Shown here one piece after another: positions 26,531-38,229 of a stretch of 64,000 nucleotides of DNA. Source of the stretch: Blasia pusilla (lineage: Eukaryota > Marchantiophyta > Marchantiopsida > Blasiales); contig CM114271.1 in the NCBI GenBank assembly GCA_050084515.1, positions 7,316,001 through 7,380,000 on the forward strand, in the 5' to 3' direction. The notes below the pieces were generated by a model that was not told where the DNA came from, did not search any database, and saw nothing but the letters and a program-made list of their open reading frames with translations. Position numbers and translations under genes: made by a program. Numbering within the stretch: the stretch's first letter is position 1; each line of letters starts with the position of its first letter.

Positions 26531-29400
26531 GTAAAGGAGGAGAAGAGAGAAAATGATACAGTTTAAACGAGGGAGAACTTTTATAAGGAATTTTTGTTTA
26601 AAGTCTTATATTGTAGATACAAGGTTAAGATTTCAATTACGGGGGCCGAGAGACATGGCAAGATATTTTGAAGAAGGGAAGGATTCATCAGGATTTAAAA
26701 GAAAATTAAACATGAGAGTTTTAAATAGGTCAAGGGAGATGAAATATGGGAGGAGGTCATGATTATAGACGAGGAACAAGCCGACCTTCTTACTATCCTA
26801 TTTGTTTCTCTAGGAACGAAATTCCGTTTTCTCCACCGAATTGCCATTTCCTCTCACCGTAAAATGGAGAGGTACTATGAGGCCAAGCCTAAGTAGCCAC
26901 CTCTTTACGCCTCATGAACAGCCATTTTTTCTTTCTCACTCTACACCGGGGGGGTTTAGGGTTTAGTTCGCCACCTGGGCTTCAAGTTCGATCATTCGGC
27001 TTTGCTCCCAAGAAGTGCTAAGTCTCATCAGGAAAGTCTAAGGAGGTGGCTAAACTTGTGGGTTGGCACCCAAGCGTAAACGACTTGGGCCCGGAGGACA
27101 GAACACGGAATATGAATAGGCAACGGAGACCAATAAGAAGTACGTGACAATCACGGCAAGAAAAGGTCATCCAATGACGTACAAACAAGTGCTCGAGGGA
27201 GCTCGGGGCCAGCTTACTCACTCACTCATTCGTTCTTTCCTATGCATGGAATTTCTAGAAACCCACCCAATATTCCAGTGGCTCCACCGTTATGGCCGAT
27301 CCATGATTGTCGCCATGAATTGTGCCTCGCAATTCACACATTAGAAGCATCCTCGCACCCCATGTAAAATAAAGGAAGAAGTAGATAGAATGAAACGAAA
27401 ACCCCCAAGAAGGCGCGTCTCAAGAGCATGGGACTGAATACCACCAGCCCAAACAAACGACCCAACATGATTAGCATCTTTCTTTTCCTTTCCTCTCGAG
27501 TAGGGCCCAAGTGCTTAAGGCTACCTAGCCCCGTGTCCAAAGTGGATGAGGATGGAACCCTCTAAATTTGACAGTTTTGGGTGCGTGACGTGACTATGTA
27601 GTGCTACGGAACAAAGGAATAGGTTCCGAAAGTGGGCTACTGTAACAGTAAGTTTGATTTCGGGCTAAGGACTTGTGGTTCTTTTTATGCTGTTCCAAAG
27701 ACATCTGGATTTTATCGGATTTTCGAGTTCTTCCAACTTAATGTTTTGGACGCTTTGTGGGACTATTGAGATTCGAGCTGAAAATGAGGGTATTAGATTT
27801 GGCGACAAAATTTGACATGTAGTTGGCGATAAAACAAAATAGGTATACCTAAAGTAACCTGACCTTTGACGGGAATTTTTTTTACGAGACAATCTTTTTT
27901 TTTTCTACCAAATCATTAGCGGTTTTCTTCGTCACGGAATCCATGGTTTCTATTTACTGCCTATCATTTTGATGAACATTCCCATCAAATCCAAAAGTTC
28001 AGGGCGGAGTTTGGAAATCTACATAGATTAAATTGGATGGGCCATGGACCTTTGCGTCTTACACACCCCAACTATCTCTATCGATTGAAGGAATTGATCA
28101 ATTGAAGAAATATCATTCCGAGAGATCTGAATTCAGTTTGGTGAACGTAATGAATTTATTTATTTATTTTTATGGTTGCTAAGTTGACCGTTATACCCGG
28201 AGTTGTGAGTGTTCCACATGCGGGGGCAAGTCAACTCGATGGTCCCTCTACATTCAATTCAAATCTTAGGTTCACTTCATGAGATGAGACGATGACACAT
28301 CCATTTTGAAGCAAAAGTAGTTTCGACTAGTCTGCACTCGGTCTTAGAGGAAGTTTTGGCTAATTCCTGGACTTTTTAAACCCGAGCCAAGGAATTCATA
28401 GATTTCCACTCGGAGCTTGAAACTTTGAAACACTTTAGCGGAAAAGGTTATTTTTATGAAACCTTCACTTTTTCCTGAATAACGAAATCATAATTATTTA
28501 GGTTCGGCTAATTATATAATTAGCCGAGCCAGCCATGTGGTTAAGAGATCTTGCGTGGCATCAACGTTTGCAAATGGGGTGTTGTGAGTGTCGCTGGAGA
28601 TTGTATTTAACGAAATTTTAATTTGTGGCGAATACAGTTTTAATAATTGTGTATGTCGTTAACCAAATTTCGGAGATTTGGAGAACTAGGACTTAGTGGG
28701 GGAAATTAGGAATTAATGCATTAAACACTAAGAAAATTGTGTTCTTTAACGTGCAAGTGTATGGTCATTATGTGAAAATTAGGTAAGACGACAAGGAAAA
28801 TATTTAAATCAAGAAAAAAAAAGAAATTAAAATCGAATCTACTAGCCTCTAATTTTACGTGCATTTTAGGTTTCGAGATAATTTCGACGAAATCGATATT
28901 AATCGCCCTATTTTTAGTGGATACTAAACCATGTGGAGGACAAACGACGGTCAGAGTAGACAGCGTTCATGATGTCACCATAAATACTCAGGCACCTATT
29001 CGCGTGTCTGCTCGTATTAAATGGGGAAAGGAGGAAAAATATCTTCGATTTTTTTTCTTAAATGCCCATCAAAGTGGGGACTTGGAGCGAATTGAATCTA
29101 ACACATAAAAAAAGAAGAATACTAAAAAATTTGCTATCATAAAACCAACCCCCAAGACGGAGTAATAGTATGTATATTTCTAGATTGGATAACGGCTTTT
29201 TGATTTTAGAATACTTTCCCTATCAATATTAGAATTTTGGCCTATTGCTTGTCTTTAAATTTGGGTTCGATTTCAGAGGTTAGTCACGTGGAGGTCGACC
29301 CCATGAGTCATTCAAATACGGGATAACATAATGATAAGTGGTTCAAATTATTCATCATCACTCAACATCGAAAGTGCAAAGACTAAATATTATATTTCTG
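26531..29400. other. No gene recognised
   Basis: A mixed-composition intergenic region. Short ORFs in both strands overlap each other and show no known motif. GGGTTTAGGGTTTAG at about 26948 is a telobox-like word. Confidence 0.4.
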
Positions 29401-29404
29401 GTGT

Positions 29405-29540
29405 TCATCGATAAAAACGAGTGATGGAAAACCCATCGGAAGTACAAAAGAGGGGGACTCAAAGAGTCAAAACCTGAAGGCCACAACACGACATTCCGAA
29501 GAAGGGGGCATTCCCCCCTAACGACGAAACTCACCAAGTG
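29405..29540. repeat. Dispersed repeat, copy 2
   Basis: Contains GTGATGGAAAACCCATCGGA, AGAGGGGGACTCAAAGAGTC and CCTAACGACGAAACTCACCAA in the same order as 21494-21640, and so is a second diverged copy of the same unidentified repeat. Confidence 0.6.
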
Positions 29541-30685
29541 TTCATCCGGTGCTCGTCGCATTTAAGTGAAAAATCGTTTTTTTCTACTAATATATGCTAA
29601 AGGGGATTTAGTTCCCTGATGTTCTCCCGTGCAAATATGTCTTTCATGACCGACTCATTTAGGCGTGGGAAAAATTATTCGGGATTCATTATCCCGTACA
29701 TCGCACGGGCACCTCCCTTTTCTTCAAAGTTCTCGACCATACAGGTCCACCTATGCACAACTCAAAACCTGCGAGAGTACAAAACCCACAGATTCAGAGG
29801 GCAGTCGAGTTCTTCAACGAGAACGGAACCCAATTTGGTGGGATCCCCAATGTAGGGACGACCCTACATTTAGTGCATCTTCCCAAATGGCCTCGTCACT
29901 TGTGGGACTCGACATTGCGGGCTGCGGGCAGCATCGGCAGGAGTCTCAATCCTCGCACGATCAGCAACTCGATCCATGATAATATTAATCTATCCGTTCG
30001 GTCTCTAAATAATTAAAATGAAAAATAAATAAATGTGAATACATAAATAAGCGAAGAAACCTCGCGTTCAAGCAGCGCGCTCGCGAAAAGGAAGAAAGAT
30101 AGAGAACTACGGGTTGATTCCTTCCTCTTCTTGCCACGCGTTGACGGGGCAAGGAGGGTGGAAGAAGATTGACCCGACCCATCGCAGCCCTAGGGAAAAA
30201 GCGGAAGTGAGAGAGAAAGGGGTAGGAAGGAGGAGAGAGGGTTTCATTCAGCACGCACCGACACGCGGATGCTAAGAGGGAGCACACTATAGGAATTGTA
30301 GAGTCTAGAAGACGGGTGGATTCCGTGGGGCTAGTTGAGGAGGGGGGTTCTGGAAACGAGACGACGGTGGTGGCGACCCGAGGGACCGGAAGGAAGGACG
30401 GAGGATGGGGGAGGGGCGGACGGACTCGAGAGCGCTCAGGCCGCGGACAGCGAAAGGAAGCACGCGGGAAGAAGCGTTGTTTTGTAGAGTGATGATGTCG
30501 TGCGGTGGACGAACGAATGAATGATAGTGCTCTCGCCCTTGGTGTGTGCGGGGAATTCCGGGGAGCTGCAGCGGTAGTAGTAGTGGAAGAGCGGTACATG
30601 AGTGAAGCGTCTAGTGCTTTGAAGACGAGACCGAGAGGAGTTCACATTCCGGAGGGAGGGTATGAGGCTTCATTGATTGTTGTTG
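29541..30685. other. Upstream region of the kinase gene
   Basis: Open frames at 29665-29979 and 29753-30016 overlap in different phases and carry no recognised motif. From about 30050 the sequence becomes GC- and purine-rich, consistent with promoter and leader sequence of the downstream kinase gene. No TATA box can be called with confidence. Confidence 0.4.
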
Positions 30686-30693
30686 ATGATTCG

Positions 30694-30736
30694 GAGGAGG
30701 AAGAGGAGGAGGAGGAGGAGGAGGAAGAAGAGGATG
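30694..30736. repeat. GAG/GAA trinucleotide tract
   Basis: A short purine tract (GGAGGAAGAGGAGGAGGAGG and on) upstream of the kinase gene. It produces an apparent Glu-rich ORF (30505-30750) which I regard as a by-product of the repeat. Confidence 0.9.
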
Positions 30737-31015
30737 CAGCGAGCGCATAGTGCAGTGGAGGATTAGCAAGATGGGGCCGGATATGGGGCGGGGCGGTTGT
30801 TGTTTGATTACTGTCAGGTTGTGAGCGATGCTGATATCTTCTAGGACGAGAGGAGTGGGTATTGCTTTGCCGGGATTTGGTGCGGGTGCCAAGCACGGCG
30901 GAGGGGAGTGGATCAGTGACGGAAGGGAGAGGAGGAAGTTTGTGACAGCTGAGCGCAGGACGGGAGTTTGTCTTGGGCGAAGGGGAAGCGAACGGAAGCG
31001 AACTCTGCACATAAG

Positions 31016-31018
31016 GAG

Positions 31019-31082
<64 letters not shown>

Positions 31083-31095
31083 TAGAAAGAGAGAG
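31016..31095. repeat. (GA)n microsatellite in the kinase leader
   Basis: About 80 bases of nearly perfect GA repeat about 400 bases upstream of the kinase start. GA tracts are common in plant core promoters and leaders and can bind BPC/GAGA-type factors (family knowledge). A regulatory role here is inferred from position. Confidence 0.9.
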
Positions 31096-31222
31096 CTGAA
31101 GGGAATGGCCGTTTAGGGTTGGGAGACAGTATTGCCCTTCGAGGTTTCTTCAGTGCACGGTCTTTCTTTCTCGGTGGTGGGATTCGCTGTTGTGAGTGAC
31201 AGAATCTTCCGACTGGTCTTAG

Positions 31223-31495
31223 ATGCATGTGCGGGAATCGAGGAAGGCAGTTTGGGAAGTGATCGAAGGTGCGCCGCTTTTTTTGGCGACGAGGAGATTA
31301 TTGTCTCTGCTGAGAATTGAAGACGGGGGAAGGGTTGAGACCCAATTCGATTCCCGACCTCGGGGTGAAGTAAAGGATGGAGTTTCAGCGGCATGGGTAT
31401 GCAGGCCGAGGCTCGACGGTGTCCTGAAGGCAGGCTTTGGTATCAAGGATGACAGTGGTGTGTTGGTAGGTGTACGGGAGAGTGGATATCAGTAA
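31223..31495 (+). promoter_or_regulatory. Upstream ORF overlapping the kinase start codon
   Basis: A 90-codon ORF whose stop codon TAA (31493-31495) overlaps the kinase ATG (31495-31497) as TAATG, in a different frame. If transcribed in the leader, it could limit kinase translation or pass ribosomes on by termination-reinitiation. Its peptide is not recognised. Whether it lies in the mature transcript is not known, since a leader intron could remove it. Confidence 0.4.
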
Positions 31496-32679
31496 TGGGT
31501 TCTGACGAGAAATCCTTGAGAAGGAAAGAGACGGCGAGAGGCGCACGAATTCTTCCGGAAAACTTCCCGAAAAATGGTTACGGGGGGATGGATAGTCCGG
31601 GGGGTTCGAATAATGGGTCGGGTGAGTTTGTGTTGGAGGAGCGCTGGTTGATCGATCCCGCACTTCTGTTCGTAGGTCCGAAAATTGGAGAGGGCGCACA
31701 CGGGAAAGTATACGAGGGTAAATATTTGGACCAAAATGTCGCAGTCAAGATCCTCCAGACGCCAGATACTCCCGAGGAGATGTCAAAAATGGAGTCTCGG
31801 TTTGCCAGGGAAGTGGCGATGCTGTCCAGGGTGGAGCACAAGAATCTTGTGAAGTTTGTGGGAGCATGCAACGAGCCTGTGATGGTCATTGTGACAGAAC
31901 TACTCGGGGGCAAGTCCCTCCGTAAGTACATGGCCAGCCTGAGGCCTAAGCAGTTGGATATCAAGCTAGCTGTCAGCTTTGCCCTCGATATTGCTCAAGC
32001 AATGGACTGCCTCCACTGCAACGGTATCATCCACCGCGATCTCAAGCCCGATAACCTGCTGTTGACCGACGACCAAAAGACAGTGAAACTAGTCGATTTT
32101 GGGCTGGCGAGAGAAGAGACGCTGACTGAAATGATGACAGCAGAAACTGGGACTTACCGGTGGATGGCCCCCGAGCTCTACAGTACAGTCACTCTGAGGA
32201 ATGGTGAGAAGAAACACTACAACCACAAAGTCGATGTTTACAGCTTTGGCATTGTTCTGTGGGAGCTCCTTGTCAATCGCTTACCCTTCGAGGGAATGTC
32301 CAACCTGCAAGCCGCGTATGCCGCAGCTTTCAAGAAGGTCAGGCCGGGGCTTGCGGAGAATTTACCAGAGGACCTAGTTTTCATCCTTCAGTCTTGTTGG
32401 GCCGAAGACCCTGAGGTCCGTCCCAACTTTGCCCAAGTCGTCCGAATGCTGAACACCTTCATGTCAACACTTCCCTCACCGGCCCTCCCAAGTTCTCCCC
32501 TCCTGCCCGTGATTCCCATGCAAGTCGTGGAGGCGACCCCGAACATCAGCAGAACAGGTCAAACAGGCGCGAGTGATCGTAGCAGCAATGGTGGCATCAC
32601 TACGAAGTCTCGAAAGTTTTTTATGTGGTTTGGCCAATGTTTCCTGTCAGGGGCAGAACGAGATGATTCGACTGGCTAA
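31495..32679 (+). CDS. Raf-like (ATN1-type, group C) protein kinase
   Basis: A 394-residue protein in a single uninterrupted frame. The kinase domain spans about residues 55-325. It has a glycine-rich loop GEGAHGKV (65-72), VAVK with catalytic Lys85, alpha-C Glu106 (FAREVAML), HRDLKPDN (180-187), DFG (201-203), the TAETGTYRWMAPE activation segment and the KVDVYSFGIVLWEL block. The HRDLKPDN loop and GTYRWMAPE activation segment are typical of plant Raf-like MAPKKKs with dual-specificity character. The fit to ATN1-like members is close, including YNHKVDVYSFG and FEGMSNLQAAYAAAFK. The tail of about 65 residues is Pro/Ser-rich and ends in a basic/aromatic patch (KSRKFFMWFGQC). All catalytic residues are present. 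The start follows an in-frame stop at 31450-31452. No intron interrupts the domain. It is probably a cytosolic signalling kinase of unknown substrate. Confidence 0.95.
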   Translation: MGSDEKSLRRKETARGARILPENFPKNGYGGMDSPGGSNNGSGEFVLEERWLIDPALLFVGPKIGEGAHGKVYEGKYLDQNVAVKILQTPDTPEEMSKMESRFAREVAMLSRVEHKNLVKFVGACNEPVMVIVTELLGGKSLRKYMASLRPKQLDIKLAVSFALDIAQAMDCLHCNGIIHRDLKPDNLLLTDDQKTVKLVDFGLAREETLTEMMTAETGTYRWMAPELYSTVTLRNGEKKHYNHKVDVYSFGIVLWELLVNRLPFEGMSNLQAAYAAAFKKVRPGLAENLPEDLVFILQSCWAEDPEVRPNFAQVVRMLNTFMSTLPSPALPSSPLLPVIPMQVVEATPNISRTGQTGASDRSSNGGITTKSRKFFMWFGQCFLSGAERDDSTG

Positions 32680-35600
32680 TGCCTCGAGATCTTTCGCGTT
32701 ACTTTCTAATCGGCATCAAGGAGGACAGGACTTGGAACTCGAACCTGGTGAAGAAAGATGATGGTGACGGTGATGATGATCCAAGAGGAACAGACATTTA
32801 ACGCGCAGATACTTGCTTTGCATTTGTCAGCTTTGGAGGGCTGCAGGTTATCAATCAAGGGTGGTGATACTGTCTAATGTCGATTCATTTTCCACCGGTG
32901 TACAATACCCAGATGTGAGGCCCGGAACCTTTCACACAAAGCTGTCCATTGATGCCATCACCGTTATCTCCGTCATGTGGGTCCCCTATGGCAGAGAACG
33001 GTTCAGGACCGAAGAAGGGCACATTGGAAACTTGTGCCAGCGCCTTAGACTAACTGAAGGAGGCCCCGTTATCAAACTGCTTCCTGCTTGACTTGCCGAG
33101 ATTGGACATCTATAATGACATGTAGAGATATGTACAGAAGTAGGCGACGTTTCAAGTTTAGTTGGGAGTGATAAAATTGGATCTCAAAGTTGTAGGTGTC
33201 CATTTTATGGTAAAAGTGTAGTCCCTAGCACCTAGGAGTAAAGAGATGCCGGCTAGATGGGCAGAGTTCTAGCTTTGTACAGATATGATGCCAAATGAAA
33301 AGTGGGTGACCCTTTGATGGTTTGTCTCACAGGAACTTAGATTCAAGAAACCGGATGAACCATAACTATGTCCTCAGAATCGTTATGTTGAACACTGCAA
33401 ATGTGGGGAACTTCTCAAATATCTGAAGTTCACAAAGAGCATACCGTAGGTTGTCGATTTAAGTTTCACCAATATGCCAAAGTGTACAGGTGGGTGGCTT
33501 TGAACTTAGATCGTGCAGTGCATGCACATGTCATTTTCAGATTGATTGAAGGAGTCCCTATTACTTGAAATAAAATGGATGGGGATAAAAGCTCTCAATC
33601 ATTCTCTCTGTGAGAACCATATGCTAGATATGCAGAAATCTAGTTGGTACATAGAAAGCAGGTGCAGCACGCGGTAAAGCTGCTGCAGAATATGTCAGCA
33701 GCAATTGATGGATAGCTCGTTCAATTGAAGTGCAGACCTGTGGAGACTATCTTTGGAGGGAAAGGAGTCTGGAGATAGTTTGGAGGGCAAAGCTTGAGGC
33801 AGGATAGCAAACAGCAATAACATCGCTCTCTGTACAGTCAGGGCTCTTCCCTCTATCTCCTCTCTTGGGTCTGCACCCAGCCACCCCTCTCTCAATTCTT
33901 GTTGACTCCACTTTTATTAATCCTGTCTCAGGAATTGAGATAATTTTTGAGTACTTGTTTAGAAACAATGGATTTTGGAGGTCTCGCCTACGGTGTTTTC
34001 AAGTCATGGTACTAAGTTTGAACTGGTAATTGGATGTCCAAGTCAATAAGTAAACTTTGTTGGGTACTAAGATGCAATTGGTTACCACACAAATGACCCC
34101 TTGGGCACCGCATGTTCTCTTTTGGTTGTCATCCTCTCTTTTAACTCTTTTCATGTCTGAATGTCCTCAGTAGACCCTCAGTAACTTTGCAAGTTTAGGT
34201 CTGAAACATGTGAATGGTTAACGCCGAACTGTTAGAAAGAGCTACAGGTCTTTGAATTGTATGAGTGAATTGTTTGCAATCGTTCTTAATCTTACATCTA
34301 CGGTCACCAGGACTCAACCAAACCCTGTGAGCTCTAGAACTCACCGTGTAATACCACACGCCTAACGAATGGATGAAATCACATATAGTTTCCTCGTGTA
34401 TGTCGCGGCTCACAACCAACCTTGTTAGGTTCACCATTTACCAAGACGATCTGGGACTCCAGCCATCTGGGATGTGGCTATGTACCTTCATATTGTCACC
34501 CCACAAATCTGGCTACTATGTGCAAATGCATCTCGTCTCCAGGGTCTACGGAGGGAATAGGTGCCTGCGAAGACCCTGTTCCCGGCGATTGTCCCCGCGA
34601 AGTGAATTTGCAAAGGCAGAAAGTGTCAGATAGCAGACTTGATTGGCCAGATCGCAAATAGAGACGTCACCCAATAGATTTATGTCGTGCATCCTCCCCT
34701 CCTGACCGCACTTGCATCTTGATTTCCCAGCTCGGAGAATCAGATGGCTCTCTGGATAGACTCTGAAGTGATGCTTCTTCCTCACGAGATCCCATCTTAA
34801 ATCTATGCCAGAACGCCTGTGGGGACAGATGTGAGTGGAGGCCGTCATCTGCTGCTAATCTGGCCCCCCCCGCCTATACTCAACTCAAAGTGTGACCTGA
34901 AATTGTCACACTAGAGATGATAGCAAGCTCTACTGTATGATTGTAGTTTGTATACACCTGCATGTACACCCTAAATGCGAGCGAGGTTTGAGAAACACGT
35001 GTAAACGCTTCATCAGACGAACATCCCAAGCACTGCAGGAAGGAATTCCTCTTTTTGAAGATAAAGTTCCCGAGTTAGACTCTCCCAGCTCTTTCCAGGT
35101 GATGTGGAGCACTGCCAAGGACGAAGAGGAGGCTAAACCCAATCCTCGTCCCCGCTGATTCTCTGGAGCACAATTAAGGCGAATGTCAATAGCAAATTCT
35201 GGTTGTACTTTCCAGACGTGCGCAACATCCAACTCTTAGTCATACGATTCGTAAGAGATTCGGCAATGTCAGGACTACAACAACGTCTAAGGCGCATTCA
35301 GACCCGGGATGTACAATTCATGTGAACGAATTCATACATGTCACTCCTTCCCGGTGATCCTATCCTTCCCATCGCACATCAAAGAAGCATCTCCCGGCCT
35401 CTCCACGACGTTTCTGGCACCGTGCACATCAGTTCCGGATACCACTTTTGGTCGTGTCAGTGAGCACACTGAGAAGTAAAGAGCTTACACCTTTTCTGTC
35501 ACGGAAAGGTTAGACCCGCACGGATCTGAAACCGACGGTTTAGGGTCCACGCGGAAGTTGCCCGTCAAATCGACCGATCAGAAGTTGAGAGGTCTCCAGC

Positions 35601-38200
35601 TCTTCACATGAGAAAGGTCCCCTGCGCAGCGCTGATCACGACGGTTCCTCACCGAAGTGGCCCGTCTCTCCAGGGAACGAGGCTTGGAAGTTGAGAGTTT
35701 CTCCAGCGCTCCACCCCTCTCCCTATCACGCCCAATAGTGAAGGGATGAAGCGTTGATAGCGAGAGGGGTTTAAGCCATAGCTATCGCGATCTCGCTTCT
35801 CAATTGTGATACTGTCATGCCGAAGTTAATCATGGGAGCAGATGACTTCATGCTCTGATTTCCCCAACGGTGCTATCTTTTGCTGAAATCTGTCAAACAT
35901 AAAATGTGCACGCACTTGCGTGACGTTCCTCTTGGGGCTCATCCTTCCTAAGGTCTTTAATCAAGAAACTAAGAACAGTTCTTTGCACCGTAGTATATCT
36001 AGCGGGTCATGAAGGGGAAATGACATGCGCAAGAGAGACTACATGAGTTCCACAATGTCCGATTGATGGTATTTGGGACAAGGAGAAAATATAGGAGCTC
36101 TCCGTGGACAATTTTTTTGCCAAAAAGGCTCACATAAGAGAGGTACAAAGGAGAAAGCTACGCTCCATTAAGATATGCTCGATCTTGTTTGTCGAATCCA
36201 ATATTTTGGTTCCAAAAATCAAAGTGTCAAGTTATCCTCGACTACGATGAAGAAGATATTGTATCTGCATATAGACGAATCAAAATATTGTTACGGTATT
36301 CTTGTAGTTGATAAATCAAATGTATTTTGAAAACCTCCATGTTGTTGATTCAAAATGGTATTATGAGTCAAATAAAGCTTTAAAGCCAAATGCATTACCT
36401 ACAATAGAAGTAAATAGATTTGTAACATAACCTTCTTCAAATACTGAGAGTCATAGGAGGAGATAAAAGCTCTCAAACAACTGATGGGAGGAAGTTGATA
36501 GACAAGGGTTCACAAGAATCCTAAATCCTTCTCAAACTCAAAAGGTTATGTCAAACTCATCATCCCCGCTTGAGACCGGAATGATCATTGAAATATGATT
36601 TCAGGGTCCATTAGATGCTTCGCAGAAACATAGATGAAACTCCTATTTCCACCCGATTGGCGATCTCTTCGTAGATAGAATTTCCATAAAATTTGAAACG
36701 ATGCCGACCAAAAATCACCAGTATCAATATTATGAAGCCTTCGTAACTTCATATTACTATTACGCATGACACAATTTTATCAATAGAAGGGTCTTCAGAG
36801 CAAGTGTCAGTAATATTTTTGAAAAATTATATGTAAATTTTGAAATTGTGATTAATTTCAAAAGTTTAATATATTTTTATTTTTTAAATTTTAAAAGAAT
36901 AAGAAAATTTCATTTAAAAATAATATCCATTTCTCTTAAATAATTTCACTCTTCCGTAAAAATTTAAATAATAAATATTTTCCCCCTTCCACTTTTCTTA
37001 TGAAAATAATCTTCACTAATTAAATTATTGATTTTTTCATTCAAATTAAATTTATTTTCCCAAAATATCACATGTGAATTAATATGATTATTTTTTAAAA
37101 CAATTACATTATTTATTTCAAAATTTCAATCTAATTTTTATTTTCTAAAATCTTAGAAGAATAGTAACATTTCACTATTCTAGGTAGTGACAATCTCTGT
37201 TCAAATTTAAATGATATTCTTTCCCTTAAGTAATTTTATCTTTCCATAAAATTTAAATAAAATATTTTTTTTAAAAATATTATTTTTTTATTTTATCAAA
37301 TATGAATTAAGACATAAAATTTAAAATTTTGGTTATTTATCGTAATTATTCCACTTTTTAAATATTTATAACCATCCATTACAACATCAAAACAATTCAT
37401 TAATTAAAGTTTTTTTATTTCATTATGATCCATTTTTTTTTAATTTTTACCAATCTAGTATGATTCAAAACATGTTGCCTATCTTGTCGCCAAATTATTT
37501 ATTAAAAGGGAACTAGATTTGATAACTTTCATATGGCATCCACAAATACTTTTTTTCCCTTGTTGACATGTCTAAAACATATTTAATTAAGTGCTAACAA
37601 GAAGAAATAAAATTTTCTTACACGTCTGAAACATATTTAATTAAGTGCTAAAGAAATAAAAAACTTTTTCGGATACCACTATTAAAACATGAGAATATTT
37701 TTACTATATGTAAAGAATTATCCCCATTTGAATGATCCCCAACCACCCTATTAGGGTTAAGTGCCCATATTAACCCGAGGCATATTACTCATGCTCCAAA
37801 CTAGCCGTTCATTAGGAGAGTCTCACTTCATGGACGCTTCCCTTATGGGCACGACCGTGAAGAACCCTATTAGTTATGAGCGACAATGACATCTTATTAC
37901 TCGAGTAGCCCTATTAACATCATCCTTAGCACGTGTCCACAACGGATCCATTAATTAGGCGTGTCTCCCTTCGCGGGACCCTTCGCTTCAGGGGACACCA
38001 ACCCCATGGGATTCGCTCCGAGATTCCGAAGGTGAAGAATCGAGGAACCTATGACCGAATTAAAATTCGCGCACAAATTATGACCCATTTGGGAGAGTTG
38101 TTACGGAGGGCTGGTTAAGTTTCCGACACTAGGAATTTGATGTACAAGTACTCACGTGAATCTGACCTGTTTCCCACATGATGTAGTGGATAAGTAACTG
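32680..38200. other. Kinase 3' flank and intergenic region, no gene recognised
   Basis: The first several hundred bases probably contain the kinase 3' UTR; an AATAAA lies at about 33570, but the cleavage site cannot be placed. ORFs between 33700 and 35230 show no motif, though GC content is moderate there and small exons could be missed. At about 35555-35725 two related segments (GAAGTTGAGAGGTCTCCAGC and GAAGTTGAGAGTTTCTCCAG, about 120 bases apart) form a degenerate local duplication. From 36100 to 37720 the sequence is very AT-rich and empty. Confidence 0.4.
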
Positions 38201-38229
38201 CAGCAGTGCAGCCGGGAGTATTCGTGGGA

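Noticed and set aside
29665-30016. Overlapping ORFs upstream of the kinase
   Set aside because: Two frames of similar length overlap without recognisable domain or splice context; coding status cannot be supported.
30505-30750. ORF with a poly-Glu run upstream of the kinase
   Set aside because: The Glu run is a translated GAG/GAA microsatellite; no motif and no sign of translation.
34930-35232. Pair of ORFs on both strands
   Set aside because: Neither strand gives a recognisable protein. A possible splice donor after 35097 was noted, but no partner exon was found.
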